Notes under the pieces: model-generated
What the model was told of the DNA's origin: nothing
What the model saw: the letters and a program-made list of their open reading frames with translations, nothing else
Database searches by the model: none
Shown: positions 1 to 8,283 of the stretch, piece after piece
Layout: each line of letters begins with the position of its first letter
Numbering within the stretch: the stretch's first letter is position 1
Translations under genes and position numbers: made by a program
Assembly: GCF_022662015.1 (NCBI RefSeq)
Contig: NZ_JAKMCM010000001.1
Coordinates: 806,001-870,000, forward strand
Origin: Aestuariivivens sediminicola
GTDB taxonomy: Bacteria; Bacteroidota; Bacteroidia; Flavobacteriales; Flavobacteriaceae
DNA: 64,000 bases
Direction: 5' to 3'

Positions 1-261
1 GAACCGATAACTGTTAAACAGTTAGAGGAAATGAAGGCGCTTAGCGGCAGTTACGAAGCCCTGTTCAGTAAACGGGCTAAACTATATAAAGAAATGGATC
101 TAAAGCATCAGGACTTAAGCGAACGTGATTATAAACATTATATACTGGAACATTATACCTTTTTAAGCAGGCCTGTGTTTATAATTGATAACCACATTTT
201 TATAGGCAATTCCAAAAAGACGGTCGAAGCGGTAAAATCTTATTTAATGGCACTCAACTAG
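1..261 (+). CDS. ArsC/Spx-family protein, C-terminal part (5' end outside window)
   Basis: The reading frame is open from base 1, so this is the end of a gene that starts upstream. The visible 86 residues end with a 'FLSRPVFIIDNHIFIGN' type segment. That matches the C-terminal 'RRP...vG' region of the ArsC (arsenate reductase)/Spx thioredoxin-fold family, where the Arg before Pro helps bind the oxyanion. The N-terminal part with the catalytic Cys is not in the window, so a true arsenate reductase cannot be told from an ArsC-like protein of unknown role. Its stop codon overlaps the stop of the convergent SRAP gene by four bases. Confidence 0.7.
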   Translation, partial: EPITVKQLEEMKALSGSYEALFSKRAKLYKEMDLKHQDLSERDYKHYILEHYTFLSRPVFIIDNHIFIGNSKKTVEAVKSYLMALN

Positions 262-989
262 AATAAGGTGCCTTTATCAACCGCCTTGACAAATTCAGGT
301 GTGTTGGTATCAATACCTCTTTTATATAAATCCCGCGTTACCGGATGGGCCTGAAATTCCTGGGTTGTGAAACCTGTGGCTATCAATTCATTCAATTGCG
401 GTTGCGACTGTCCTTCATCCAACCAATCTTCATAAAGATCTTCAGCCAGGACTAAGGGCATGCGTTTTCTTTTATTGTGTATCTCGGCAAAAAAGGCGTT
501 GGCCTCAACCGTTAAAATTGTAGTCGTTATCCGAGCATCATCCAATTCATTATAAAGTCCGGCAAACAGGAACAGATCACCTTCAGGATATACCTCGGAG
601 GGTTGATAACAGAAATATGGAATGGACACCCCGTTCTCATGATGCGGTTCAAAAAATCCATCTGCCAGAACTAAACAGCGCTTATCCTCAGCGCTATCCT
701 TAAAGGATGCTTTTTCAAAAATACTTTCGGATCGGGCGTTGAGGGTATTACTTTTTTTAAAAAAGGTCTCAGGATCGTGAGCACCCCATTGGGGTACAAG
801 CCCCCAAATGGCAGGATAAATGAATTCAGGTTCGTCCATTTTAATTATATAGAGCTTGCCATGGGTAAACCCATTTAAATGGTAGTAAGGCCTGTATTCG
901 GAAGGCGCTTTAAATCTGATCTTAAGGTTACCGAATCGTTTTTGTTCGATAGCCTCTCTTTGTTTTCGCAGGGAGGTGGCGTAACACAT
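258..989 (-). CDS. SRAP family protein (HMCES/YedK-like, abasic-site DNA-protein crosslinking)
   Basis: This 243-residue protein starts MCYATS, giving the Cys2 that becomes the catalytic N-terminal residue after Met removal. Other family landmarks are visible: N84-A-R-S-E88, the GFFEPHH segment (residues 111-117, with E114) and H171 followed by RMP (176-178). In the SRAP family these residues form a thiazolidine crosslink to abasic sites in single-stranded DNA, protecting them during replication. The length is typical. The gene is convergent with the ArsC-like gene and the two ends overlap by a few bases. It is a stand-alone gene, and no LexA-like box was recognised upstream. Confidence 0.93.
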   Translation of the reverse strand: MCYATSLRKQREAIEQKRFGNLKIRFKAPSEYRPYYHLNGFTHGKLYIIKMDEPEFIYPAIWGLVPQWGAHDPETFFKKSNTLNARSESIFEKASFKDSAEDKRCLVLADGFFEPHHENGVSIPYFCYQPSEVYPEGDLFLFAGLYNELDDARITTTILTVEANAFFAEIHNKRKRMPLVLAEDLYEDWLDEGQSQPQLNELIATGFTTQEFQAHPVTRDLYKRGIDTNTPEFVKAVDKGTLF

Positions 990-1130
990 ACAACGAATTT
1001 AAAAAAAACCACCTGTTCTATCAAGTCCTTTGAAAGAAGCAAGGTTTATGTGTTCGCATGAAACAACCTCATTCCAAATGAAAACTTTATTATTTAACGA
1101 TAATGGCCGGGATGGTCGGGTATTTATAAC

Positions 1131-1559
1131 CTATATGATCATGGATACAACGATGTATATTCCGTAGACAAAAAATGCCAATAAACCCAAATAGAAAAGG
1201 TATTTAAGAATGGTTGCAATCGGTCTCAACGGACCTGCAACCAATTTATAGGCTACAATACCCACTACAAAGGCAATTATCATGGGGACATACCACTCAT
1301 ATGCTGTAGTTTCAATAGCATGATACATGCCGAATCCCCATATGATAAACATGATGACGCTGGCTAAATTATCTTCAAAGGCATTATCAAACCAGGATGA
1401 ACCTTTACTTCCAGAACCTCCTTGACCAACACGATTACGCCCCGAATAGGAGACTTTATCAGGAACCCAAATGGTTCCCATACCACTGCAAAACGTACAG
1501 GGACCACCATTAACCCCGCGTCCGGAACCAAAACAGCCTGCGCATTTTTCTCTAGCCAT
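1131..1559 (-). CDS. Membrane protein with N-terminal DnaJ-type zinc-finger motif
   Basis: The first 32 residues carry paired CxxC motifs rich in glycine (CAGCFGSGRG and CTFCSGMG), resembling one half of the DnaJ cysteine-rich zinc-binding domain. A Gly/Ser linker follows, then about three hydrophobic segments (roughly residues 65-82, 90-110 and 117-141) that should be membrane helices. No J-domain is present. The combination suggests a small membrane-anchored zinc-ribbon protein facing the cytoplasm. I do not recognise a named family and assign no function. It is transcribed alone, and the next gene upstream is divergent. Confidence 0.75.
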   Translation of the reverse strand: MAREKCAGCFGSGRGVNGGPCTFCSGMGTIWVPDKVSYSGRNRVGQGGSGSKGSSWFDNAFEDNLASVIMFIIWGFGMYHAIETTAYEWYVPMIIAFVVGIVAYKLVAGPLRPIATILKYLFYLGLLAFFVYGIYIVVSMII

Positions 1560-1637
1560 AGGTTTATTTTTAAGGGCTTCCTATAAATTACATTAAAGTT
1601 AAGTATAATTTTCAAGACATAATTTTATGTATATTAC

Positions 1638-1760
1638 ATGAGTAATCGTACTATAAATGCTGTTTTTGCCGTCGCCATTCTAATGTCATACGGATACAGC
1701 GCTTTGAACAGTTACCTGCTTGCATCCCTTCCGAATATTTGGAGGTATTGCATAACTTAA
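1638..1760 (+). CDS. Possible small hydrophobic protein (40 aa)
   Basis: An ATG-initiated frame encodes 40 residues, starting MSNRTINAVFAVAILMSYGY and ending in IWRYCIT. Residues 8-32 are hydrophobic enough for one membrane helix. It ends 14 bases before the ATG of the following TlpA-like gene, so it could be translated from the same transcript. It may equally be a chance ORF in a leader. No family is recognised. Confidence 0.3.
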   Translation: MSNRTINAVFAVAILMSYGYSALNSYLLASLPNIWRYCIT

Positions 1761-1774
1761 AAACACATGCCAAT

Positions 1775-2665
1775 ATGAAACACAGAATCCTTCAATTCCT
1801 TGCCATTTTGGTCATTTTTCTATTCACCGCTGTTAGCACCATGTTCATATTTGGAATTTCACAGGGTGCATTCTCGAAAACCATAGGTTCGAATAAAGGT
1901 ATTAGTATGCTACTTATTTATTTGGTTCTCTTCCTAATAACCTGGTTAAGTTTAAAAGCCTTTAAACAAAGAATAGGTTTTTCCGGAGTTATCATAACCC
2001 TATCAGTAGTTCTCATTTTATTAATCATATTGAACCTAGATGGTGCCACGATCAGATTTACCTATAAAGTACTTCCCTTTTATATCTCATGGGTTCTCGG
2101 GGTTTTATCGGGTTTTTTATGGTACATAAGAACGAAAAACCGAATTATTGTAGCTATGGTTCTGGCGATATTCCCGGCAATTATGGCTGTCGGGGTTTAC
2201 AATTTATGGTTTCACCGTGTTGAATACGGTAACTGGACCGGTAACATTCCTGCAGAAAAGGTGGGAGATTTTGAATTTACAGATATGGATGATGAGCTGA
2301 TCACGAATACATCCCTGAAAGGAAAGCTGGTGCTTTTTGATTTTTGGTTTATTAACTGCGGCCCCTGTTGGAAAAAGTTTCCTGAATTGCAACGTCTTTA
2401 CGACACCTATAAATCCAACCCAAATATTGTTCTTTACGCAGTGAACCGCCCGATGAAATCCGATAAACCAGGCGCTTTATTTAAAAGTATAGAGGAGAGA
2501 GGGTACTCCTTTCCTGTGTTAAAAGGAAGTCAACAGGTATTGGATCGTCTGGGTGTTTACAAATATCCAACAGTTATGATTTTGAATACAGAAGGTGAAC
2601 TCATATTTATGGGTGAAATTGAAGATGCCGAGAAAACATTGGAAAAGTTGCTTCAGTCCATATGA
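1775..2665 (+). CDS. Membrane-anchored TlpA-like thioredoxin-fold protein
   Basis: From the ATG at 1775 the product is 296 residues. A TTG 36 bases upstream is in frame, but the ATG is preferred because it begins directly at the hydrophobic N-terminus (MKHRILQFL). The N-terminal half has about four membrane helices. The C-terminal half is a periplasmic thioredoxin-fold domain with the active site Cys195-Gly-Pro-Cys198 in the context WFINCGPCWKKFPELQ, and a cis-Pro loop (KYPT) near residue 262. Such proteins reduce or exchange disulfides in exported proteins, or deliver reductant to cytochrome c and envelope targets; the partner is unknown. The gene overlaps the next one by ATGA, so the two are probably co-translated. 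Confidence 0.88.
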   Translation: MKHRILQFLAILVIFLFTAVSTMFIFGISQGAFSKTIGSNKGISMLLIYLVLFLITWLSLKAFKQRIGFSGVIITLSVVLILLIILNLDGATIRFTYKVLPFYISWVLGVLSGFLWYIRTKNRIIVAMVLAIFPAIMAVGVYNLWFHRVEYGNWTGNIPAEKVGDFEFTDMDDELITNTSLKGKLVLFDFWFINCGPCWKKFPELQRLYDTYKSNPNIVLYAVNRPMKSDKPGALFKSIEERGYSFPVLKGSQQVLDRLGVYKYPTVMILNTEGELIFMGEIEDAEKTLEKLLQSI

Positions 2666-4293
2666 TGATTTCAGTGAAATTTTTGAAACCAATGAGGATA
2701 AAAATGTTTTATAGGAGAGTTAAAACGATCCAAGTTCTCACGATCCAAAATACGTCACTTTTAACGTTCATCCTGATGATCTTTTTAGGCGTTGGGTGTC
2801 ATTCCTCAAAAGAAATTACCCCCACAGCTCCTGAAAAAACAGTAGATCGAGATCAATTCGTCCCATGGAACCCTGAAACACCCTACAACATTTCGGAATT
2901 CAGAGCGGCATGGGTAGCTACAGTCGCTAATATCAATTGGCCAAGTAAACCGGGATTACCAGTTGAAGAACAACAAGACGAAGCCATAAAGCTCTTAGAG
3001 CGTTTAAAAAACCACCACTTTAATGCTGTTATCCTTCAGGTACGGCCCCAGGCCGATGCGCTATATGAGAGCATGTATGAACCCTGGTCCTATTATCTCA
3101 CAGGGATACAGGGTGAACCGCCCAAACCTTTTTATGATCCTTTAGCGTTTTGGATCAGGGCTGCCCATGAGAGAGGATTGGAATTGCATGCCTGGTTGAA
3201 TCCTTACCGGGCGCATCATACCACCGGCGGTGAAATAAGTGAGCAATCCATTATAAAAACACATCCTGAATTAGTGGTTAAACTGGAAAATGGGATGTAC
3301 TGGATGGATCCATCCTTAAAAGGAACTCAGGAGCGATCCCTTGCTGTGGTTATGGATATTGTCCGCCGTTACGATATTGATGGCATCCATTTCGATGATT
3401 ATTTTTACCCCTACGACTCCTACAATAAAGGTAAAGACTTTCCGGATACACGAAGCTGGGAGTCTTATCGAAATTCGGAAGAAGGTATGTCTAGGGGAGA
3501 TTGGAGACGTGATCACGTGAACCGATTTATAAAACAGGTATACACCGAGATAAAAGCCATTAAGCCCCATGTGAAATTCGGCATCAGTCCTTTTGGCATT
3601 TGGCGACCGGGATATCCTGAGTCCATACAGGGTTATGATCAATACGAACAGTTGTATGCCGATGCTCGACTTTGGCTTCAGGAGGGATGGGTAGACTATT
3701 TCGCCCCGCAATTGTATTGGAAAATCAGTGCTTTAGGGCAAAGTTTTCCCGTGCTTTTGGGGTGGTGGGAGAATCAGAATCGAAAGCAGCGACATCTCTG
3801 GCCGGGGATTCGATTACAAAGTCGTAAGGAAGGGTTGAGCACTGACGAAACGGTAAATCAAATTATGATTACCCGTGGCATGCTGCCCACGAGTAAAGGC
3901 AGTATTCACTGGAGTATCGGGCCCTTGGTAGAACAGGATACCTTAGCAGATCGGTTAATCAAAGGACCCTATAGAAAGAATGCCTTAGTACCGCCATCGC
4001 CTTGGTTAGACAATGTACCCCCACAAAAACCACTGGTTGATATTCGAAGCGTAAATGGGTCTCAAATCATATCCTGGGACCACCCTGAGGATAAGGACGT
4101 ATTTCGCTGGGTACTGTATTATCAATACAGGGACAAACCATGGCAACACCTCATTATAAGTCGCAGTGCAAGAACTTACGAGCTTCAGCATTCTGACAAT
4201 GACAATTTGCCACTTCAAAACATTGGTCTGACCGCTGTTGACCGAACCGGTAATCAAAGTGCTTTTTTTAAGGTAGCCGTTGCAGGCAATTGA
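2662..4293 (+). CDS. GHL10 (DUF187) family glycoside hydrolase-like lipoprotein
   Basis: This 543-residue protein has an N-terminal signal peptide ending in LGVGC, a plausible lipobox, so it should be a lipoprotein. The conserved start of the family appears as EFRAAWVATVANINWPSKPG, followed by a TIM-barrel with QVRPQADALY, HAWLNPYRAH, GIHFDDYFYPY and FGISPFGIWRP. These are hallmarks of glycosyl hydrolase-like 10 (DUF187). The Asp pair in HFDDY is the likely catalytic or substrate-binding centre by family analogy. A C-terminal fibronectin-like segment (about residues 450-540) follows. Related proteins act on cell-wall or surface glycans, but the substrate here is unknown. The start overlaps the redoxin stop. 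An alternative start at an internal Met (residue 15) would give a shorter, more usual signal peptide. Confidence 0.88.
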   Translation: MMISVKFLKPMRIKMFYRRVKTIQVLTIQNTSLLTFILMIFLGVGCHSSKEITPTAPEKTVDRDQFVPWNPETPYNISEFRAAWVATVANINWPSKPGLPVEEQQDEAIKLLERLKNHHFNAVILQVRPQADALYESMYEPWSYYLTGIQGEPPKPFYDPLAFWIRAAHERGLELHAWLNPYRAHHTTGGEISEQSIIKTHPELVVKLENGMYWMDPSLKGTQERSLAVVMDIVRRYDIDGIHFDDYFYPYDSYNKGKDFPDTRSWESYRNSEEGMSRGDWRRDHVNRFIKQVYTEIKAIKPHVKFGISPFGIWRPGYPESIQGYDQYEQLYADARLWLQEGWVDYFAPQLYWKISALGQSFPVLLGWWENQNRKQRHLWPGIRLQSRKEGLSTDETVNQIMITRGMLPTSKGSIHWSIGPLVEQDTLADRLIKGPYRKNALVPPSPWLDNVPPQKPLVDIRSVNGSQIISWDHPEDKDVFRWVLYYQYRDKPWQHLIISRSARTYELQHSDNDNLPLQNIGLTAVDRTGNQSAFFKVAVAGN

Positions 4294-4332
4294 TGGTTTA
4301 TATCTGAAAAACGGTTCTGTAGTCTCCCAAAG

Positions 4333-4419
4333 ATGATGCGTCGAATTATGATTTATGTAATTATACTTATATTAAGCTCTAACCAAGGGTGTGTATTTAA
4401 AACAAATGGGCCTTTGTAA
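4333..4419 (+). CDS. Possible 28-aa lipoprotein-like peptide
   Basis: The frame MMRRIMIYVIILILSSNQGC..., followed by eight polar residues, lies between the GHL10 gene and the LysE gene and ends 12 bases before lysE. It has a basic N-terminus, a hydrophobic core and a cysteine, like a minimal lipoprotein signal. The residues before Cys (N-Q-G) make a weak lipobox. It may be a leader peptide or chance. Confidence 0.25.
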   Translation: MMRRIMIYVIILILSSNQGCVFKTNGPL

Positions 4420-4431
4420 CACCTTCTTAAA

Positions 4432-5028
4432 ATGTCTTATTTGCAAACATTTATATTTGGTCTAACATTGGGACTCTCCATTGGCCCAATAGCCATTCTC
4501 ATATTAAATCAGAGTATTAACTGTGGATTTAAGAATGGGGCGCTGTGCGGATTGGGTGCCGCAACCGCCGATCTTACTTATGCGATCATTACTTTTACTT
4601 TCGGCAGTGTACTGATTTCTTTATTAAATAACCATATGGACATAATTCCTGTGGTTTCTGCCCTAATCCTTATCATCTTCGGACTGTGGATGATTTACAC
4701 GACCTTCAGAAAAAAAGAACATAAAAAAGCGGGTAAGTATTCCTTAACATGTAAATTCCCATTAATCACCACCTATGGACTTACCATTGCAAATCCATTA
4801 ACCATTATTGTGTTTTCAGGTTTTGCGGGTATATTGACCGCTCAGGAAAATAGTAATGTTTTTATTCATGCTCTGGTTATATTTTTGGCTAGTCTATCAG
4901 TTCAAATGCTCATCGCCCTGGCCGGTAGTAAATTATCAGGCTTTTTTTCTAAGCCCATCACCCTTTTATATTTTAATGTAGTGAGTGCATTGGGCATTAT
5001 AGTCATCGGGGTCTCTCAATTATTTTGA
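4432..5028 (+). CDS. LysE/RhtB-family amino acid exporter
   Basis: This 198-residue inner-membrane protein has about six hydrophobic segments. The N-terminal family motif is visible as FGLTLGLSIGPIAILILNQSI, followed by a glycine-rich stretch (FKNGALCGLGAATADLTYA). LysE-superfamily proteins export amino acids or small amphipathic metabolites by proton antiport, and the residues seen do not reveal the substrate. The 'NPLTIIVFSGFAGI' segment in the second half is also typical. The length is slightly short but within range. It is followed by a 210-base gap, so it is probably the last gene of its unit. Confidence 0.88.
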   Translation: MSYLQTFIFGLTLGLSIGPIAILILNQSINCGFKNGALCGLGAATADLTYAIITFTFGSVLISLLNNHMDIIPVVSALILIIFGLWMIYTTFRKKEHKKAGKYSLTCKFPLITTYGLTIANPLTIIVFSGFAGILTAQENSNVFIHALVIFLASLSVQMLIALAGSKLSGFFSKPITLLYFNVVSALGIIVIGVSQLF

Positions 5029-5238
5029 ATACGCTTCGCCTATTGTAAAGAACCCTTTATAAGTTCAAAATGATCTGTTTTTGAACATCTCCAGCCGGCT
5101 TTCATTAACTAATCAAATACTTTTATAACCATCAGAACAAAATTTACTATCTTTAAACGGAAACTAAACTAAATCATGCATTGTGATGCATCCCTTAATA
5201 GTCACGACATTACTTCTAACCAATTAAATTTTTGACTT

Positions 5239-5427
5239 ATGGATTTCAAGAAAACCATCATCAACCTTCTAACTTGTTTAATTCTCTCGCCTATCATTGT
5301 CTATATTATTTTAGGCATAGCAGGATTAGCTGGATCTACTTACGAGATGTCACATGGAGAGACCTGGATTATCTGGGTTCTTATGGCCATTCTGATTAAT
5401 CTATCTATTGCGAAGAAATCAGCTTAA
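5239..5427 (+). CDS. Small two-helix membrane protein
   Basis: The 62-residue product has two hydrophobic stretches (about residues 8-30 and 43-57) separated by a short polar loop (YEMSHGETW). It is preceded by a 210-base non-coding region and followed within 60 bases by a strong hairpin, so it looks like a complete single-gene transcription unit. No family is recognised. Confidence 0.6.
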   Translation: MDFKKTIINLLTCLILSPIIVYIILGIAGLAGSTYEMSHGETWIIWVLMAILINLSIAKKSA

Positions 5428-5480
5428 TCGATTATTACTCGTTTTGAGTAAGGCTTTTTCAAAACATAATATGTTTAATA

Positions 5481-5520
5481 AAATCATGAAACCGCTAAGA
5501 ATTTAGCGGTTTCATGATTT
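5481..5520. terminator. Hairpin terminator with 18-bp perfect stem
   Basis: AAATCATGAAACCGCTAA (5481-5498) is exactly complementary to 5503-5520, leaving a four-base loop. The outer ends are A- and T-rich, so it could work on both strands, ending the 62-aa gene on the plus strand and the minus-strand transcripts coming from the right. Confidence 0.8.
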
Positions 5521-5567
5521 GGTGTTGGTATCTTATGTCTTTATTTCGTTATACAGGCCCGTCACAA

Positions 5568-5654
5568 TTATTTTTCATCCTTTCGGTTTCCTTTATTTTT
5601 GCCGCTTTTATAAAGGTCGTATGCCCAACCAGTAATCATCAATGCCAATATCAT
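5568..5654 (-). CDS. Possible 28-aa membrane peptide
   Basis: The minus-strand frame encodes 28 residues: MILALMITGWAYDLYKSGKN, then a charged tail ending RKDEK. The amphiphilic pattern (short helix with aromatic 'GWAYDLY', then Lys-rich tail) looks selected rather than random. It lies downstream of the SpeD-like gene on the same strand. It could be a genuine micro-protein or the remnant of a larger gene. Confidence 0.35.
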   Translation of the reverse strand: MILALMITGWAYDLYKSGKNKGNRKDEK

Positions 5655-5689
5655 TTAAACCTATTGAAAAATCGTTACTCGATATATCG

Positions 5690-6046
5690 TTAAAACAATT
5701 TGAATTCAATCATATCAATTCCAAAAAAGGATTTGGTTCTTTGTATGGCGATGTCATTATTAAATCCTTTACAGGTATAAATAATGATGGATAAAAACTC
5801 CTCTGTCGACCAGTAATACAATGATATTCCAGAGTCAATCAGGGGAACAAAAGCATCATACCCCTGATTCTCCTCTTTACCTTCGCCACCCGGTGAGAAG
5901 ATGATGGGTTGGCCATACATTCTCAAATTCAGGGTCTCAGTAATGTTTCTAAAATAGGTTTCAATTATTGATTTATCCACTTGAACTCCTGAATATCCTT
6001 CCATGAGTAGTCTTTGTCTTGTTATGCTTGGTGCTAAATCTTTCAT
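5690..6046 (-). CDS. S-adenosylmethionine decarboxylase-like protein (SpeH/SpeD fold, atypical active site)
   Basis: The 118-residue protein shows the layout of a bacterial AdoMet decarboxylase: about 120 residues, a central 'FVPLIDSGISLYYW' strand pair and the following 'IIIYTCKGF'. These line up with the 'V-ISESH-LTIHTW ... FTCG' core of SpeH enzymes. The autocleaving Glu-Ser and the adjacent His of true SpeH are not present in the same form (Asp-Ser-Gly-Ile here). It may therefore not form the pyruvoyl cofactor, or may be a divergent paralogue. Known SpeH makes decarboxylated AdoMet for polyamine synthesis. No polyamine gene is adjacent. The family placement is from recognition only. Confidence 0.5.
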   Translation of the reverse strand: MKDLAPSITRQRLLMEGYSGVQVDKSIIETYFRNITETLNLRMYGQPIIFSPGGEGKEENQGYDAFVPLIDSGISLYYWSTEEFLSIIIYTCKGFNNDIAIQRTKSFFGIDMIEFKLF

Positions 6047-6128
6047 AAGATTTTGTGTTAATGGTGTTAAACTCTCAAAATGCTCTGTTTATTCTAAAAT
6101 TAAGGATAGACTGAATACCAATACATCA

Positions 6129-7334
6129 TTAAAAATATTTAATGAGGGTGAGACCTAGAAAACTGTCCTTTTTAAAATTTGACAAGAAGACTTCATTTTC
6201 GGCTATACTAGTAAATAGACGCCCCTCCAATTCAAGCTTCATAGTGCTTCCCAATCGCCTTGAGGCCTCAATACCAATTATTTTACTGCTTTTTTCCAAA
6301 TCACTTATAACTCCTAATAGGATTGAGGTGTCCTGCATATCGTTAAATGCAATTCTGGAGCCCATAAAACAATCGTTTTGTAATGCATTAAATGCGAGAT
6401 CACCTCGATCGTCATAAAGATACTCCAATATTAATCCAATATCCACTCCCGAACTTTTTATATTGCTAATGGTATATTCAAAACCAGTATTGAGCCCGAC
6501 AAACTTCTGAAGCGCATTTGATCTGTAAATGGATTCCAGTTTCCACATAAAGGCATTATTGGTAATTTGCAATTCCAGGCCAAACTGATGAATAACAGGA
6601 TATAAGGCCATTATACCCGATTGGTCATCAAACTGAACAAAAGGTTCCCGACCAGTACCGTAAAAATAAGATAACCCTAAATCAACACTGTTAATGCTGT
6701 TGGCGTACCTCAAAGCCAGATCCTGATGCCATTCCTTTGATGCGCTTTCATAAAGTACCTCATCGGCTTTAATAATTACCGGAAATCTGAATCGGCCTAT
6801 TGATCCAGGTAAAGTTCTCTTTCTGTGAAATGGCAAATAAAAAAGATCAAAGGTGCCCCAATTGGTATAGATTGAAAATTGTACCATGGGCTGGCCCAGT
6901 TTTTCTTCACCGTCAAAACTTTCAATGGCATCGGTTTGATTGATAATATCAACCAAATGGTTACTCTCTGTAACACCCCAAAAGACCTTTTTCAAACCAA
7001 TACTTAATTCCCAGTTCCCTTTTATCTTATGATAATAGAATTCCCTAAAATCGAAATGGGTCCTTTCACCATCACGATCAAACCTTACAAATCCTTCTAC
7101 ATTCAGGCTATGATCTCCGTCCTTCCACTCAACCGTGTATTTCGGTCTCAATGCCAACGACGGATAGTATCTCTTTTGACCATCGAATGCCCGGGCTTCT
7201 AAAAAATATCTGTTTTCCAATTCAATATCCAGCTCCAAGTCATGATTGAGTGCTTTGTCAATAGTTTCATCCTGAGCATTAGCAATACTCAGAAGCAAGC
7301 CTACTGAAATATATATTATATATTTTTTCATCAT
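6129..7334 (-). CDS. Outer-membrane beta-barrel protein (DUF1302-like context)
   Basis: This 401-residue protein has a signal peptide (MMKKYIIYISVGLLLSIANAQ). The body is rich in alternating aromatic/hydrophobic strands ('FDLFYLPFH', 'VDLGLSYFYGTGREP') and ends in the terminal aromatic residue typical of barrels (LIKYF). It is the last gene of the minus-strand block with the LolA-like protein and the MMPL transporter. Many Gram-negative bacteria carry comparable trios (barrel, lipoprotein-sorting-like protein, MMPL), thought to move lipids or hydrophobic compounds across the envelope. That partnership is inferred from gene order. Confidence 0.8.
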   Translation of the reverse strand: MMKKYIIYISVGLLLSIANAQDETIDKALNHDLELDIELENRYFLEARAFDGQKRYYPSLALRPKYTVEWKDGDHSLNVEGFVRFDRDGERTHFDFREFYYHKIKGNWELSIGLKKVFWGVTESNHLVDIINQTDAIESFDGEEKLGQPMVQFSIYTNWGTFDLFYLPFHRKRTLPGSIGRFRFPVIIKADEVLYESASKEWHQDLALRYANSINSVDLGLSYFYGTGREPFVQFDDQSGIMALYPVIHQFGLELQITNNAFMWKLESIYRSNALQKFVGLNTGFEYTISNIKSSGVDIGLILEYLYDDRGDLAFNALQNDCFMGSRIAFNDMQDTSILLGVISDLEKSSKIIGIEASRRLGSTMKLELEGRLFTSIAENEVFLSNFKKDSFLGLTLIKYF

Positions 7335-7502
7335 TTTACTTTTTTCGTTCTTTATACTAACTCACGATGACCTTATGCCTTTACATACTAGTATAAACTA
7401 CCCTTTTAGCCGGATGTGGTTGCCGATTTTAAACATCGAGGGCTTTAATAAGGCCCCCAATGTTATCATCAACTAACAACTTAAAATCGAATCAGTACGA
7501 TT
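7335..7502. other. Intergenic gap inside the minus-strand block
   Basis: 168 bases separate the LolA-like gene from the downstream barrel gene. No coding sequence or clear hairpin was seen. The gap may hold an internal promoter for the barrel gene. Confidence 0.4.
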
Positions 7503-8264
7503 CTAATTTCTCCTTAAAGCATTTTGGGTGAAATCATCATCTGTTAAGTTCACATCAAAATCATAGTTTAAAAATTCCAACACCGTTTCCTTTTTACTTT
7601 GGTGATTCACCATATTAAGTTTCGCAGCTCTCCAAAAATTATTTTTATAAAGTTTGTATCCACTATAGGTTAAGGTCTTCAACAAGGCATTCTTCCTGTC
7701 ATAAAAGGCTATGGTCTCAATACGATACCCGGCATCCTTGTTGTACGTAACTACTCTCCTGGTATACCCTGACTTCGGATCGACGGGATATTGTTCAACC
7801 ACCAGGTAGTTATTCTCTTCCCGTAAGAATTTGTAGGTGTATTTCTCCACTTCCTGTGATGATAAATCCTCATAAGCAAATTCGCTTCCCACAAAAGGTC
7901 CTGATTTGTTGTTTGAAGAAATACGCTTTACTCTTTTTATCGAAGGCAAATACAACCATTGATCGTCAGGCCCATTCTTATGTGTGAAGGTTAAGGTAGA
8001 GGTTCCCTTAACATCCTTGGGACTGCTAAATATGATCAATGATTTATCACCATCCTCAACTAACTCCAGGGTTCTCACTTCTAAAGCGCGTTCACTAACC
8101 TGTCCGTTCTTATTCTTTAAAACCATTTTTAAATTGGAGGCGGAACTCTTAAATCCCAGATCAGCTTTTTCAGCTGCTTGTGCGATCTCCAATCCTCTAT
8201 CCTGAGCTTGGCTTACCGTATAAAGTGCAAGCGATAGAACTACTGTAAATAATACATTTTTCAT
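7503..8264 (-). CDS. Outer membrane lipoprotein-sorting (LolA-like) periplasmic protein
   Basis: The protein has 253 residues with a cleavable signal peptide (MKNVLFTVVLSLALYTVSQAQ). The sequence then follows the LolA-like 'outer membrane lipoprotein-sorting protein' family: 'SLIIFSSPKDVKGTSTLTF', 'DDQWLYLPSIKRVKRISS' and 'FVGSEFAYEDLSSQEVEKYTYK'. This group differs from housekeeping LolA and is commonly encoded beside MMPL/RND transporters. A single half-barrel of this type could bind an acyl chain or lipid and ferry it between the inner-membrane transporter and the outer-membrane barrel. It lies 19 bases downstream of the transporter gene, consistent with one operon. Confidence 0.9.
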   Translation of the reverse strand: MKNVLFTVVLSLALYTVSQAQDRGLEIAQAAEKADLGFKSSASNLKMVLKNKNGQVSERALEVRTLELVEDGDKSLIIFSSPKDVKGTSTLTFTHKNGPDDQWLYLPSIKRVKRISSNNKSGPFVGSEFAYEDLSSQEVEKYTYKFLREENNYLVVEQYPVDPKSGYTRRVVTYNKDAGYRIETIAFYDRKNALLKTLTYSGYKLYKNNFWRAAKLNMVNHQSKKETVLEFLNYDFDVNLTDDDFTQNALRRN

Positions 8265-8283
8265 TGTCTTTTGTTTTTAATTG

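Noticed and set aside
879-1061. 60-codon plus-strand frame over the SRAP start
   Set aside because: Antisense to the SRAP N-terminus, with no recognisable motif; treated as a shadow.
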